From positions 248,001 through 312,000 of the forward strand of contig NZ_SNWQ01000002.1 of assembly GCF_004361855.1 (NCBI RefSeq): DNA of 64,000 nucleotides. Direction: 5' to 3'. The translations under genes were made by a program, and so were the position numbers. The DNA comes from Kribbella caucasensis (GTDB taxonomy: Bacteria; Actinomycetota; Actinomycetes; Propionibacteriales; Kribbellaceae). The notes under the pieces were generated by a model, which was given only the letters and a program-made list of their open reading frames with translations, was not told where the DNA came from and ran no database searches. Shown piece after piece: positions 9,255-16,714 of the stretch (its first letter is position 1; every line of letters starts with the position of its first letter).

Positions 9255-10192
9255 ACGACGAACTCCGGGCGGGGCTTGAGGGACATGACCTGTTGGGGTG
9301 TCATGAGTGGGCCGTGCCGGGCGTCTTCTTTGTAGAAGACTTTGAAGCCCGCATGGACATCGGGCGCCATCGTCGTGGTGAGCTTGGTCCAGGTGGATTC
9401 CTTGTTCTTGCGATGGCCGATGCCGTCGACGGACTTGATCATCACCACGCCGGGGTGCTGTCTCAGCGCCTTCTCCTGGCTGATGATCCGGGTCGACAAC
9501 TGGTGGAAGACGAAGAGCTTCTCGGGCAGATCGTGCTGCTTCACCAGACCGGACAGGTACGACGCGATCTCGTCGAGCTCGGCGCCGCTGGTGTGGCCGA
9601 AGACCCGGCCGGGCACCTGGTTCGGGCCGACCGCCCACTCGGGATCGAAGGCGAGCCCGACATCCGGTTCGTCGAGCCACTTCTCCAACCGCCTCACCTC
9701 GGTGACGATGTCCGCGCGACCGGGCTGCACGTCGAGCAGCAGCAGCGCCCGGTGTTTGCGGGCGACGTCGAGGTACTCCTGGATCTTGTCGTCTTCGAGC
9801 CAGCCGCGGTACATGCGGTCCCTGCCGGGCTTCTCCTTCGCGATCACCACGATGAGTTCCATCACCGGTTGCGGGGTGCGGCCGTAGGCGTACGACTTGG
9901 CCAGCGTCTCCAGCCTGGCCGCCTTCGTGTCCAGGTCCTTGTCCAGCGGCCCGAGCGCGGCCGAGCCCGGGAACCCGACGTACCCGACCAGCTGGTACTT
10001 CGGGAAGATCGTCCGCCCACCGCGCGGCAACTCACCATCCGCTGGGGCCGCGGGCGTGGGCGTGCTGGGTGTGGACTTACCAACCGATGGCGTCGCACCT
10101 ACGTCGGCGGGGGCATCGGTACACGCGGCGACTGCGCCTAGCACCAGCGCCACGGCCGCTGTGGCGGCAGGGAGCTTTCGCGAGGAAGGCAC
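9245..10192 (-). CDS. Putative lipoprotein of unknown function
   Basis: Not a family I can name. Using GTG at 10192 the product is 315 residues with a lipoprotein signal (RK in the n-region, hydrophobic stretch, VAAC lipobox with C24); a TTG at 10234 would add 14 residues. No convincing Shine-Dalgarno is visible for either. After a Pro/Thr-rich linker the mature part begins YQLVGYVGFPGS and contains alternating hydrophobic strands and charged helices (ELIVVIAKEK, ALLLLDVQPG, VGLAFDPEW, KLFVFHQL, VVMIKSVDGIG) that suggest a TIM-barrel-like fold, possibly a glycosidase-like surface protein; that is inference. It is convergent with prmC and lies outside the usual conserved gene order. Confidence 0.7.
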   Translation of the reverse strand: MPSSRKLPAATAAVALVLGAVAACTDAPADVGATPSVGKSTPSTPTPAAPADGELPRGGRTIFPKYQLVGYVGFPGSAALGPLDKDLDTKAARLETLAKSYAYGRTPQPVMELIVVIAKEKPGRDRMYRGWLEDDKIQEYLDVARKHRALLLLDVQPGRADIVTEVRRLEKWLDEPDVGLAFDPEWAVGPNQVPGRVFGHTSGAELDEIASYLSGLVKQHDLPEKLFVFHQLSTRIISQEKALRQHPGVVMIKSVDGIGHRKNKESTWTKLTTTMAPDVHAGFKVFYKEDARHGPLMTPQQVMSLKPRPEFVVYE

Positions 10193-10357
10193 CGAACCAG
10201 GGAACCACGCGACAGCCTGCACGCAACCCCTCAACGTCGGCGTGCTGACCTCGAGCGGGAGCTCCTTGCCCGAGGCCTACGGGTTTCCTGGCGCTGCTCG
10301 CCGATAGAATCTGGCTCCGCGTGGACGCGGTGTCCACGGGCGACGATGAGGCCAGAC

Positions 10358-10651
10358 GTGACGGAGACGGGGAACAAGAGCGCGCAGCCGGACCCGCGCT
10401 GGTCGTTTGACGACGAGCGCGCATTCGAGTCGGCTCGCAATCGGATCGGCGCCGTGATCGCGGCGTACAGCGCTCGCATCGGCGCCGCCGAGGCCGCTGG
10501 TAACGATGCCGAGGCCGACCGCCTGGCGGACGTGTCCGCGGAGTACGAGGAGCTCCGGCGCAACCTGTCGCCCGACGCGAAGGACGAGATCGCGAGGATC
10601 AACGCCGAGTTCTCCGGGCTGCTGGCTCGGGTCCGCGCCGGTGAGGTGTGA
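10358..10651 (+). CDS. Small helical protein, probable partner of the zeta-toxin gene
   Basis: 97 residues from GTG 10358 (MTETGNKSAQ), with GATGAGG just upstream; ATG 10346 in the same frame is the alternative. Rich in Ala, Glu, Asp and Arg with heptad-like spacing (ADRLADVSAEYEELRRNL), predicted largely helical. Its stop overlaps the start of the zeta-like gene by 4 bp (GTGA). By position and size it is the candidate antitoxin of that toxin, but I see no recognisable epsilon-antitoxin sequence, so the role is inference from context. Confidence 0.6.
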   Translation: MTETGNKSAQPDPRWSFDDERAFESARNRIGAVIAAYSARIGAAEAAGNDAEADRLADVSAEYEELRRNLSPDAKDEIARINAEFSGLLARVRAGEV

Positions 10652-11151
10652 GCAAGCTCTCGCCGGACAAGCTGCAGGAGTTCTACCTGCGGCGGATCCG
10701 CAGCGGGATCTTCAACCACCGCCGGTCCCGGTTGCTGAGGCAGCCCACCGTCCTGTTCATCGCCGGACAGCCCGGCGCGGGGAAGACCACCATGCAGGCC
10801 GCGGCGATGGAGCGCCTCGGTATGAAGAAGGCCTACGTCCTCGACCACGATGAACTGCTCGACAAGCACCCCAACTATGCGAGTGGCGCTCTCGAGAACG
10901 ACTACACCGCGTCCGGAGTCTATGGCGAGGATGCTGCGACCTGGCGCGGATGGGCCCTCCATGATGTGCAGGCCCGGCGTATGGACGTTGTCGTGCCCTT
11001 CCCGATCTCGGGGCAGTACGACCTCGACCTGATGAGGCAGTTCCAGGCCAAGGGGTACCGCGTCGAGGTCGCGTTCGCGGCAGCAGTGGCCGCCGCCTTC
11101 GCAGGAGGTACAGCAGCCAGCGCAGCAGCAGTCGGCCGGTCAGTCTGTTGA
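10648..11151 (+). CDS. Zeta-toxin-like ATPase, C-terminally truncated
   Basis: Zeta toxins are kinases that phosphorylate UDP-N-acetylglucosamine or related substrates and block wall synthesis. The first about 145 residues match the family: P-loop AGQPGAGKTT (K46), YVLDHDELLDKHPNY with the catalytic-type Asp, and VVVPFPISGQYDLDLMRQF. After KGYRVEVAF the sequence degenerates into Ala/Gly (about residues 147-167) and stops at 11151, whereas zeta proteins continue with another helical domain. The GTG start at 10648 overlaps the preceding small gene. The missing half and the out-of-frame tail downstream (see 11078-11353) indicate a frameshift or deletion; the product is probably inactive. Confidence 0.75.
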   Translation: MSKLSPDKLQEFYLRRIRSGIFNHRRSRLLRQPTVLFIAGQPGAGKTTMQAAAMERLGMKKAYVLDHDELLDKHPNYASGALENDYTASGVYGEDAATWRGWALHDVQARRMDVVVPFPISGQYDLDLMRQFQAKGYRVEVAFAAAVAAAFAGGTAASAAAVGRSVC

Positions 11152-11353
11152 TCGACCGCCCGGCCAACCGCCTCACAACTGGCAAGGGTTCGCAGTCCGG
11201 TTGCAGACCGAACAGGCTTCACCGCGGGACATCTCTGCGCCTGGGCCCGAGTCCAGCTCACAGCCGGAGGGCGGCGCGGTCCCGCCCGCACATCTCTCTC
11301 ACCGTAGCCAGGCTCCCGGTCCGGCACGTGACCCGCGCGGCACCGGCGAGTAG
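11078..11353 (+). pseudogene. Out-of-frame C-terminal remnant of the zeta-toxin gene
   Basis: Frame +2 relative to the zeta start (+1) is open from at least 11078 to a TAG at 11351 and reads as a disordered Gln/Pro/Ser-rich tail (RQQWPPPSQEVQQPAQQQ, then PPGQPPHNWQGFAVRLQ), typical of actinobacterial protein C-termini, while the zeta frame itself becomes Ala-rich filler. It has no plausible start codon of its own. The most likely explanation is that the gene lost an internal segment in the CAG/GCC-rich stretch about 11075-11105, leaving the tail in the wrong frame. Confidence 0.55.
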
Positions 11354-11357
11354 GAGC

Positions 11358-12371
11358 CTAGGCCTTCACGTAGGCGTCGATCTCCGCGATCACGGCGTTC
11401 TTCACCGAGTCCTCGGCGAACGACACCCGTACGGCGGTCCGGGCGAGCTCGGCGGCGCCCTGTTCGTCCAGGCCGAGCAACTCCGACGCCACGACGTACT
11501 CGTTGGTCAGATCGGTGCCGAACATCGGCGGGTCGTCGGAGTTGATGGTGACCACCAGGCCGGCGTCGACCATCGCGGGCAGCGGGTGCTCGGCGTACGA
11601 GGGGACCGCCTGGGTCGCGATGTTCGACGTCGGGCTGACCTCGAGCGGGATCCGGTGCGTGGCCAGGTAGTCGACCAGCGCCGGGTCCTGCATGGCCGAC
11701 GTGCCGTGGCCGATCCGCTCGGCCTTGAGCACGCGCAGCGCGTCCCAGATCGTCTCCGGCCCGGTGGTCTCACCCGCGTGCGGCACGCTGTGCAGACCGG
11801 CAGCCAGCGCGGCCTCGAAGTACGGGGCGAACTGGGGCCGCGGTACGCCGACCTCCGGGCCGCCGAGGCCGAACCCGACCAGGCCGTCCGGGCGGATCTT
11901 GGTCGCGATCCGCAACGTCTCCTCGGCGGCCGGCAGACCGGACTCGCCGGGGATGTCGAAGATCCACCGCAGCGTGATGCCGAGCTCCTTCTCGGCCGCG
12001 GTCCGGGCGTCCTCGATCGCCTCGCAGAACGCCTCCGCCGCGATGCCCCGGAGCCCCGACGTGTGCGGCGTGACCGTCAGCTCGGAGTACCGGATGTTCT
12101 GCGCCGCCATCTCGCGAGCGATCTCGTACGTGAGCAGCCGGACGTCTTCGGGCGTCTTGATCAGGTCGACGACGGTCAGGTAGATCTCGATGAACTTCGC
12201 GAAATCGGTGAAGGTGAAGTACTCCGCCACCGCGGCCGGGTCGGTGGGCACCGGCGACTCCGGATGCCGGGCGGCGAGCTCGGCGACGATCCGCGGCGAT
12301 GCGGACCCGACGTGGTGGACATGCAGTTCGGCCTTCGGCAGGCCGGCCAGGAACTCCCGCGACAAAGTCAT
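11358..12371 (-). CDS. add: Adenosine deaminase family amidohydrolase
   Basis: Zinc-dependent deamination of an adenine-containing compound. 337 residues from ATG 12371 (MTLSREFLAGLPKAELH) preceded by AGGA; the frame stays open to 12452 but the extension is not family-like. Zinc ligands H17 and H19 (HVHH), H198 (HAGE) and D279 (SDDP) are present, as is IGHGTS. The usual HxHxDG or HxHxEG reads HVHHVG here, a variant I recall from a Streptomyces subgroup whose substrate may be 6-aminodeoxyfutalosine (menaquinone synthesis) rather than adenosine. The gene symbol is therefore tentative. It ends 4 bp from the zeta remnant on the other strand and is not part of the usual conserved block. Confidence 0.85.
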   Translation of the reverse strand: MTLSREFLAGLPKAELHVHHVGSASPRIVAELAARHPESPVPTDPAAVAEYFTFTDFAKFIEIYLTVVDLIKTPEDVRLLTYEIAREMAAQNIRYSELTVTPHTSGLRGIAAEAFCEAIEDARTAAEKELGITLRWIFDIPGESGLPAAEETLRIATKIRPDGLVGFGLGGPEVGVPRPQFAPYFEAALAAGLHSVPHAGETTGPETIWDALRVLKAERIGHGTSAMQDPALVDYLATHRIPLEVSPTSNIATQAVPSYAEHPLPAMVDAGLVVTINSDDPPMFGTDLTNEYVVASELLGLDEQGAAELARTAVRVSFAEDSVKNAVIAEIDAYVKA

Positions 12372-12490
12372 GGCCGCGATCCTAGGCAGGCCTGCGGATC
12401 GGCCGCTCGATTCCTGACATTCGGTTGTCAGGGATGCGCTTGGGTGGGTCAAGTGGAGCGGGTGACCAGGTGGGTGGCACGATTCACTGC

Positions 12491-13378
12491 GTGAGCGAGC
12501 GCTTTGATTTCACCGGTGACGAGTTGGCGCCTGCGTACCGGGCCGCCGTGGACGCGATCGAGGCCGGTGACCTGGTCGTGCTGCCGACCGACACGGTGTA
12601 CGGGCTGGCCGCGGATGCCTTCAAGTCCGACGCGGTCCAACGGCTGCTGGACGCCAAGGGCCGGGGCCGGGACATGCCGCCGCCGGTGCTGATCTCCGTC
12701 GTCGAGTCGCTCGACGCGCTCGCCACCGATGTGCCCGATACCGGCCGGCGGTTGTGCGAGGAGTTCTGGCCCGGGCCGCTGACGGTGATCTGCCATGCGC
12801 AGGGCTCGTTGATGTGGGACCTCGGTGACACCCAGGGGACGGTCGCGCTTCGGGTGCCGGATCACGAGAACACCCGGGAACTGCTGTCCCGGACCGGGCC
12901 GCTCGCGGTCAGTTCGGCCAACAAGAGCGGGCAGCCGGCGGCGCTGGACGTGTACGACGCCGAGGAACAACTGCAGGACGCCGTCGCGGTCTACCTGGAC
13001 GGCGGTATGTCGACCGGCGGGCAGCCGTCCACCATCGTCGACCTGACCGGCGACATCCCGCACGTGGTCCGCATCGGCGCACTCTCGATGCAGGACATCC
13101 GCAAGATCGTCCCCGAAGCCACGACCGACCTCGAGCAGGACGAGAAGGCCGAAGACGAGGAGAAGCCGGCCGAAGACAAGCCCGCCGAGGACAAGCCCGC
13201 GGACGAGAAGCCGGTGGACGAGAAGCCGGCCGAGGACAAGCCCGCGGACGAGAAGTCGATCGAGGACAAGCCTGCGGACGAGGAGCCAACCGAACCCGCC
13301 GCCGAGGCGTCCAAGGAAGAGCCGGTGGACGAGAAGCCGGCCGACGACAAGACTCCTGATGTGAGGCCTGCGGACTAG
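12491..13378 (+). CDS. L-threonylcarbamoyladenylate synthase (Sua5/YrdC family) with acidic tail
   Basis: Makes threonylcarbamoyl-AMP from threonine, bicarbonate and ATP for the t6A37 modification of ANN-decoding tRNAs. Start GTG 12491 gives MSERFDFTGDELAPAY; the frame is open upstream to 12425 without similarity. 295 residues. The YrdC domain occupies about residues 1-205: VVLPTDTVYGLAADAF, the KGRGRDMPPPVLIS loop (a KxR-type signature), PGPLTVI, and SSANKSGQPA. The remaining about 80 residues are low-complexity repeats of Glu-Asp-Lys-Pro-Ala, not part of the family. Its TAG stop overlaps the GTG of the next gene by one base. The position corresponds to Rv1301 in M. tuberculosis. Confidence 0.92.
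   Translation: MSERFDFTGDELAPAYRAAVDAIEAGDLVVLPTDTVYGLAADAFKSDAVQRLLDAKGRGRDMPPPVLISVVESLDALATDVPDTGRRLCEEFWPGPLTVICHAQGSLMWDLGDTQGTVALRVPDHENTRELLSRTGPLAVSSANKSGQPAALDVYDAEEQLQDAVAVYLDGGMSTGGQPSTIVDLTGDIPHVVRIGALSMQDIRKIVPEATTDLEQDEKAEDEEKPAEDKPAEDKPADEKPVDEKPAEDKPADEKSIEDKPADEEPTEPAAEASKEEPVDEKPADDKTPDVRPAD
13184..13255 (+). repeat. 45-bp period direct repeat in the Sua5-type gene tail
   Basis: A 27-nt sequence starting GCCGAGGACAAGCCCGCGGA occurs exactly at 13184-13210 and again at 13229-13255, spaced 45 bp. Degenerate copies continue to about 13350. In frame it encodes Glu-Asp-Lys-Pro-Ala-Asp-Glu-Lys repeats. Confidence 0.85.
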
Positions 13379-14496
13379 TGCGCGAGTATCTGCTGGTCCT
13401 GTTCGTGGCGATGGCCACGACCTTCCTGTTGACCGGCGTGGCCCGGCAGATCGCGCTGCGCTACGGAGCGGTCGCCCGGGTCCGCACCCGGGACGTGCAC
13501 AAGGTCCCGATCCCGTACTTCGGCGGCGTCTCCATCCTCGGCGGCCTGATCGCCGGTTTCGCGGTCGCCTCCAGCCTGCCGTTCCTCGGCAACAGCCTGC
13601 AGGTCGCCCACGACGCCCGCGCGATCCTGCTCGGCGGTGTTGTCATCTGCGCCGTCGGTGTGGTCGACGACCTGGTCGAGCTCGACCCGATCACCAAGCT
13701 GGCCGGGATGGTGCTCGCCGTCGGGGTACTCGTTGTCCAGGGCATCCAGTTGTACTGGATCCCGTTGCCCGGCGGCATTCTCTCGCCACCGCCCGCGCAG
13801 CTCGCCGTGGTGACCGCGGGCATCCTGCTGGTCTCCTGCAACGCGGTGAACTTCGTCGACGGCTTGGACGGTCTCGCCGCCGGCGTCACCGCGATCGGCG
13901 CCACCGCGTTCTTCACCTACTCGTACCTGCTGAACGTCGAGCAGAACCTCGACCGCGCCACCACCTCGACCCTGATCACGGTCGCGCTGGCCGGCGCCTG
14001 TCTCGGCTTCCTGCCGCACAACTTCTTCCCCGCCAGGGTTTTCATGGGTGACTCGGGCGCGCTGCTGATCGGCCTGATGCTGGCCGCGTCCACGATCAGC
14101 CTGACCGGCCAGATGGACCCGAACGCCGTCCCGTACGAGGTCGGCGGCTCGAGTCTGCTGCCCGCATTGCTGCCTCTGATCCTGCCGATCGCCGTCCTCG
14201 CGATCCCGGCGCTGGACCTGACGCTGGCCTACATCCGCCGGACCAAGGCCGGGCGTTCCCCGTTCGCCGCCGACAAACTGCACCTGCACCACCGGCTCAT
14301 GCAACGCGGTCACTCGCACCGTCGCGCCGTCCTGCTGATGTACCTCTGGACCGCCCTGATCGCCTTCGGCGTCGTCGTCCTCGGCCTGCTCCTGTCCTGG
14401 TGGACGGTCCTCCTCGTCCTGGCCGTCGCAGTCACCGCGATCGTCCTCACCACAGGCCTCCCGCGCCGTACCCCAAGACCCCTCGCCAAGGTCTGA
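13378..14496 (+). CDS. wecA: Polyprenyl-phosphate GlcNAc-1-phosphate transferase (WecA/TagO type)
   Basis: Integral membrane enzyme that transfers GlcNAc-1-P from UDP-GlcNAc to decaprenyl/undecaprenyl phosphate, starting wall-linked polysaccharide synthesis. 372 residues, about ten or eleven hydrophobic segments. Family motifs: VHKVPIPYFGG, VVDDLVELDP (Mg-binding aspartates), NAVNFVDGLDGLAAG, FMGDSGAL and the HLHHRLMQRGHSHR cytoplasmic loop; the last motif separates WecA/TagO from MraY. GTG start at 13378 overlaps the upstream stop by one base, so expression is coupled to the Sua5-type gene. Equivalent to rfe (Rv1302) in M. tuberculosis, also directly upstream of the atp genes. Confidence 0.93.
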   Translation: MREYLLVLFVAMATTFLLTGVARQIALRYGAVARVRTRDVHKVPIPYFGGVSILGGLIAGFAVASSLPFLGNSLQVAHDARAILLGGVVICAVGVVDDLVELDPITKLAGMVLAVGVLVVQGIQLYWIPLPGGILSPPPAQLAVVTAGILLVSCNAVNFVDGLDGLAAGVTAIGATAFFTYSYLLNVEQNLDRATTSTLITVALAGACLGFLPHNFFPARVFMGDSGALLIGLMLAASTISLTGQMDPNAVPYEVGGSSLLPALLPLILPIAVLAIPALDLTLAYIRRTKAGRSPFAADKLHLHHRLMQRGHSHRRAVLLMYLWTALIAFGVVVLGLLLSWWTVLLVLAVAVTAIVLTTGLPRRTPRPLAKV

Positions 14497-14522
14497 GTCA
14501 AGGTCCGGGTAGGGACCAGACC
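14490..14522 (+). terminator. Possible bulged hairpin after wecA
   Basis: Nested inverted repeats GGTCT(14490-14494)/AGACC(14518-14522) and GGTCC(14502-14506)/GGACC(14513-14517) at the end of the wecA reading frame. No T-run. It could terminate or attenuate transcription before the atp promoter. Confidence 0.3.
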
Positions 14523-14579
14523 AGTGACGGGGCTGGGCTACCGATAGGGTGTTCGCGTACAGCGGGAACAGGGCCCGTT

Positions 14580-14609
14580 TTGCTGACCGTGCAGACTTTG
14601 TGCTAGTTT
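14580..14609 (+). promoter_or_regulatory. Candidate promoter of the atp operon
   Basis: TTGCTG (14580-14585), 18-bp spacer, then an extended -10 TGC-TAGTTT with hexamer at 14604-14609. Transcription would start about 14616, leaving a leader of about 90 nt before the first AtpI-like gene at 14706. The 209-bp gap after wecA and the lack of other good elements make this the likely start of the operon. Confidence 0.5.
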
Positions 14610-14705
14610 TCACAAGCACCAGCAAAGAACAGTGTCACCCCTGACCCCGCCCACCCGACGACCGGGCCACAAACCCGGGTCGCCAGCAGGACGGAACCAC
14701 CAGTT

Positions 14706-15170
14706 ATGGCTCCTCTAGGAAGTGGCCAGAAAACAGCCGGCCAGGCCACACGGCATCCGGCATTGGCGATGCTGCGCGGCGCTCTCGTCGCCGCTGTGGT
14801 CGTCGGCGTGAACACGGCCGCCGTCGCCGCTGTCGCCGCCGGACTCAAGGGTCTGCTGGGCGCGCTGCTGGGTCTGCTGATGGTGATCGTCTTCTCCGGC
14901 GCGGGTCTGGTTGCCCTGCACCTTTCCCGGCGCGCGACGCCGACCGCACAACTCGGTATCGCGATGGCCTCCTACACCGGCCGGATCGCGATCTTCGGTG
15001 GCCTGCTGGCCCTCGCCCTGAACTCCGAAAGCCTGGCCCGGAACGTCAACCTGACCGCCCTCGGGATCAGCGCGCTGGTGGTCGTGATGGGCTGGATGGC
15101 CGGCGAGATCTGGGCCTGGTCCCGGCTGCGGGTGCCGATCTACGACCTCGACAACGAGGTGACCGCATGA
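14706..15170 (+). CDS. AtpI-like membrane protein upstream of atpB
   Basis: 154 residues with four hydrophobic segments (about 24-44, 48-70, 82-105 and 112-130), length and position matching Rv1303-type ATP synthase protein I homologues, thought to help c-ring assembly or Mg2+ uptake for the F1Fo enzyme. Sequence itself is weakly conserved, so the assignment leans on topology and on the atp context. ATG 14706 follows GGAACCACCAGTT. A further small AtpZ-like gene follows at 15297 before atpB. Confidence 0.75.
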   Translation: MAPLGSGQKTAGQATRHPALAMLRGALVAAVVVGVNTAAVAAVAAGLKGLLGALLGLLMVIVFSGAGLVALHLSRRATPTAQLGIAMASYTGRIAIFGGLLALALNSESLARNVNLTALGISALVVVMGWMAGEIWAWSRLRVPIYDLDNEVTA

Positions 15171-15296
15171 GCACGGTGCGTAACAGCCAGGTAAGCCCCA
15201 AAAAGACGGCTAGCCCTATCGTGACAAGGGATGTGGGCGACCAAACGGGTGCCGATGTGACCCGGCGCGTCACCGGCTGGTACGTTTCGGGTGCTC

Positions 15297-15509
15297 ATGA
15301 GCCAGCACCAGGATCCGAAGCCGACACCGAACACCTCGGGCGACGGCTGGCGGGTCCTGTCCTACCTGATCGGTGGCATCGTCGTGTACGGCGGCATCGG
15401 ATTCGGGCTGGATCGCTGGCTGGGCACCCCGTTCTTCCTTCCGGTGGGCATCGTCCTCGGTGCCGGGCTCACCATCGCGATGTTGCACTTCCGGTACGGG
15501 CGCTCCTGA
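15297..15509 (+). CDS. Small AtpZ/AtpI-like membrane protein
   Basis: 70 residues from ATG 15297 (MSQHQDPKPTPN); an in-frame GTG at 15291 would add two residues. A hydrophilic N-terminus is followed by two hydrophobic segments (WRVLSYLIGGIVVYGGIGFGL and FFLPVGIVLGAGLTIAMLHF) separated by DRWLGTP, the pattern of the AtpZ/AtpI family (glycine-rich helix, DxxxGT loop). Expected to be an assembly or accessory factor of ATP synthase. Lies 98 bp upstream of atpB and 126 bp after the AtpI-like gene. Confidence 0.75.
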   Translation: MSQHQDPKPTPNTSGDGWRVLSYLIGGIVVYGGIGFGLDRWLGTPFFLPVGIVLGAGLTIAMLHFRYGRS

Positions 15510-15606
15510 GCCCTGCCGGGTCTGATGTTTTTGACCGCCATGCCCTGAGCCGCATTGCCCTGAGCCTTACGGCGAACGACTTGAGCACGACGCGAGAGGA
15601 GACCCG

Positions 15607-16389
15607 GTGATCGCCGGCGTTTCGACCGAGTTCATCCCACCCGGTCCACAGAGCTTCGACCTTCCGCCCATCTTTTCGGGCGTCGAGTGGTTCACCAAGC
15701 CGGTCCTGGTCGCCGCGCTGTCGGTGGTCGTCATCCTGTGGTTCTTCTGGGGTGCGTCCCGCAAGGCCGCGATTGTGCCGAGCAAGCTGCAGTTCGCCGG
15801 CGAGCTGGGCTACAACTTCGTCCGCAACTCGATCGCCCGGGACATGATCGGCAGCCCGGAGCACATGAAGTACGTGCCGTACCTGTGCGGCCTGTTCTTC
15901 TTCATCCTGCTGAACAACGTCGCGGCCACGATCCCGCTGATCCAGTTCCCGACCTTCAGCCACATCGGCTGGCCGTACGTCGCCGCGGTGATGAGCTGGG
16001 TGATCTACAACGCGGTCGGCATCCGCAAGCACGGCGTCTGGGGTTACTTCAAGCACCAGACGATGCCGGCCGGCGTGCCGGGCTGGCTGATGCCGCTGAT
16101 GATCCCGATCGAGTTCATCTCGAACATCCTGGTCCGGCCGGTCTCCCTGAGCCTGCGGTTGTTCGCCAACATGTTCGCCGGTCACATCCTGCTGCTGGTG
16201 TTCGTCCTCGGCGGCGAGTACATGCTGCTGCACTCCGGCAGCCTCGCACTTGGCGGCGTCGGCATCATCACCCTGCTTATGGCCTTGGCGATCGCCGGGC
16301 TGGAGCTGTTCGTCCAGGTCATCCAGGCCTACATCTTCGTCGTGCTGACCGCGCAGTACATCGGCAGCGCGATCGCCGAAGAGCACTGA
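15607..16389 (+). CDS. atpB: ATP synthase F0 subunit a
   Basis: Membrane stator subunit forming the proton half-channels next to the c ring. 260 residues from GTG 15607, preceded by GAGAGGAGA. Five or six hydrophobic helices; the essential arginine is R184 in SLSLRLFANMFAGHILL, and the C-terminal helix ends FVVLTAQYIGSAIAEEH. Starts the canonical gene order a-c-b-delta-alpha-gamma-beta-epsilon. Confidence 0.96.
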   Translation: MIAGVSTEFIPPGPQSFDLPPIFSGVEWFTKPVLVAALSVVVILWFFWGASRKAAIVPSKLQFAGELGYNFVRNSIARDMIGSPEHMKYVPYLCGLFFFILLNNVAATIPLIQFPTFSHIGWPYVAAVMSWVIYNAVGIRKHGVWGYFKHQTMPAGVPGWLMPLMIPIEFISNILVRPVSLSLRLFANMFAGHILLLVFVLGGEYMLLHSGSLALGGVGIITLLMALAIAGLELFVQVIQAYIFVVLTAQYIGSAIAEEH

Positions 16390-16460
16390 TCCGCACACCC
16401 ACTGTCCCGTAGTAACGGAAACCCGGATAGTCGCTATCCGTACCGAAAGGAAAACCAGCA

Positions 16461-16685
16461 ATGAGCGCTCTCGAGATGACCGGTGACATCGCTGTCCTGG
16501 GCTACGGCCTGGCTGCGATCGGCCCGGGCGTCGGCGTCGGTCTGATCTTCTCCGCCGTGATCAACGGCACGGCACGTCAGCCCGAGGCCCAGAGCAAGCT
16601 GCAGGCCATCGCCTGGATCGGCTTCGGTGTGACCGAGGTGCTGGCGATCATCGGTATCGCCCTTGCCTTCGTGTTCCAGGGCTGA
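16461..16685 (+). CDS. atpE: ATP synthase F0 subunit c
   Basis: Proteolipid of the rotating c ring. 74 residues, two hydrophobic helices joined by the polar loop ARQPEAQ; helix 1 carries the GxGxGxG motif (GPGVGVGL) and the proton-carrying acid is E59 in helix 2 ([10 protein letters not shown]). This is the equivalent of the bedaquiline-binding glutamate in mycobacteria. ATG 16461 has a strong GAAAGGAAA ribosome-binding site, fitting the high copy number of c. Confidence 0.97.
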   Translation: MSALEMTGDIAVLGYGLAAIGPGVGVGLIFSAVINGTARQPEAQSKLQAIAWIGFGVTEVLAIIGIALAFVFQG

Positions 16686-16714
16686 CCAAGTCCCCTGACT
16701 GACAGGACCCAGAC

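Noticed and set aside
15167-15610. Plus-strand frame of 147 codons overlapping the AtpI-like stop
   Set aside because: Although it begins with an ATGA overlap, its text becomes Arg/Pro-rich once it runs out of frame over the AtpZ-like gene, which has clear membrane segments.
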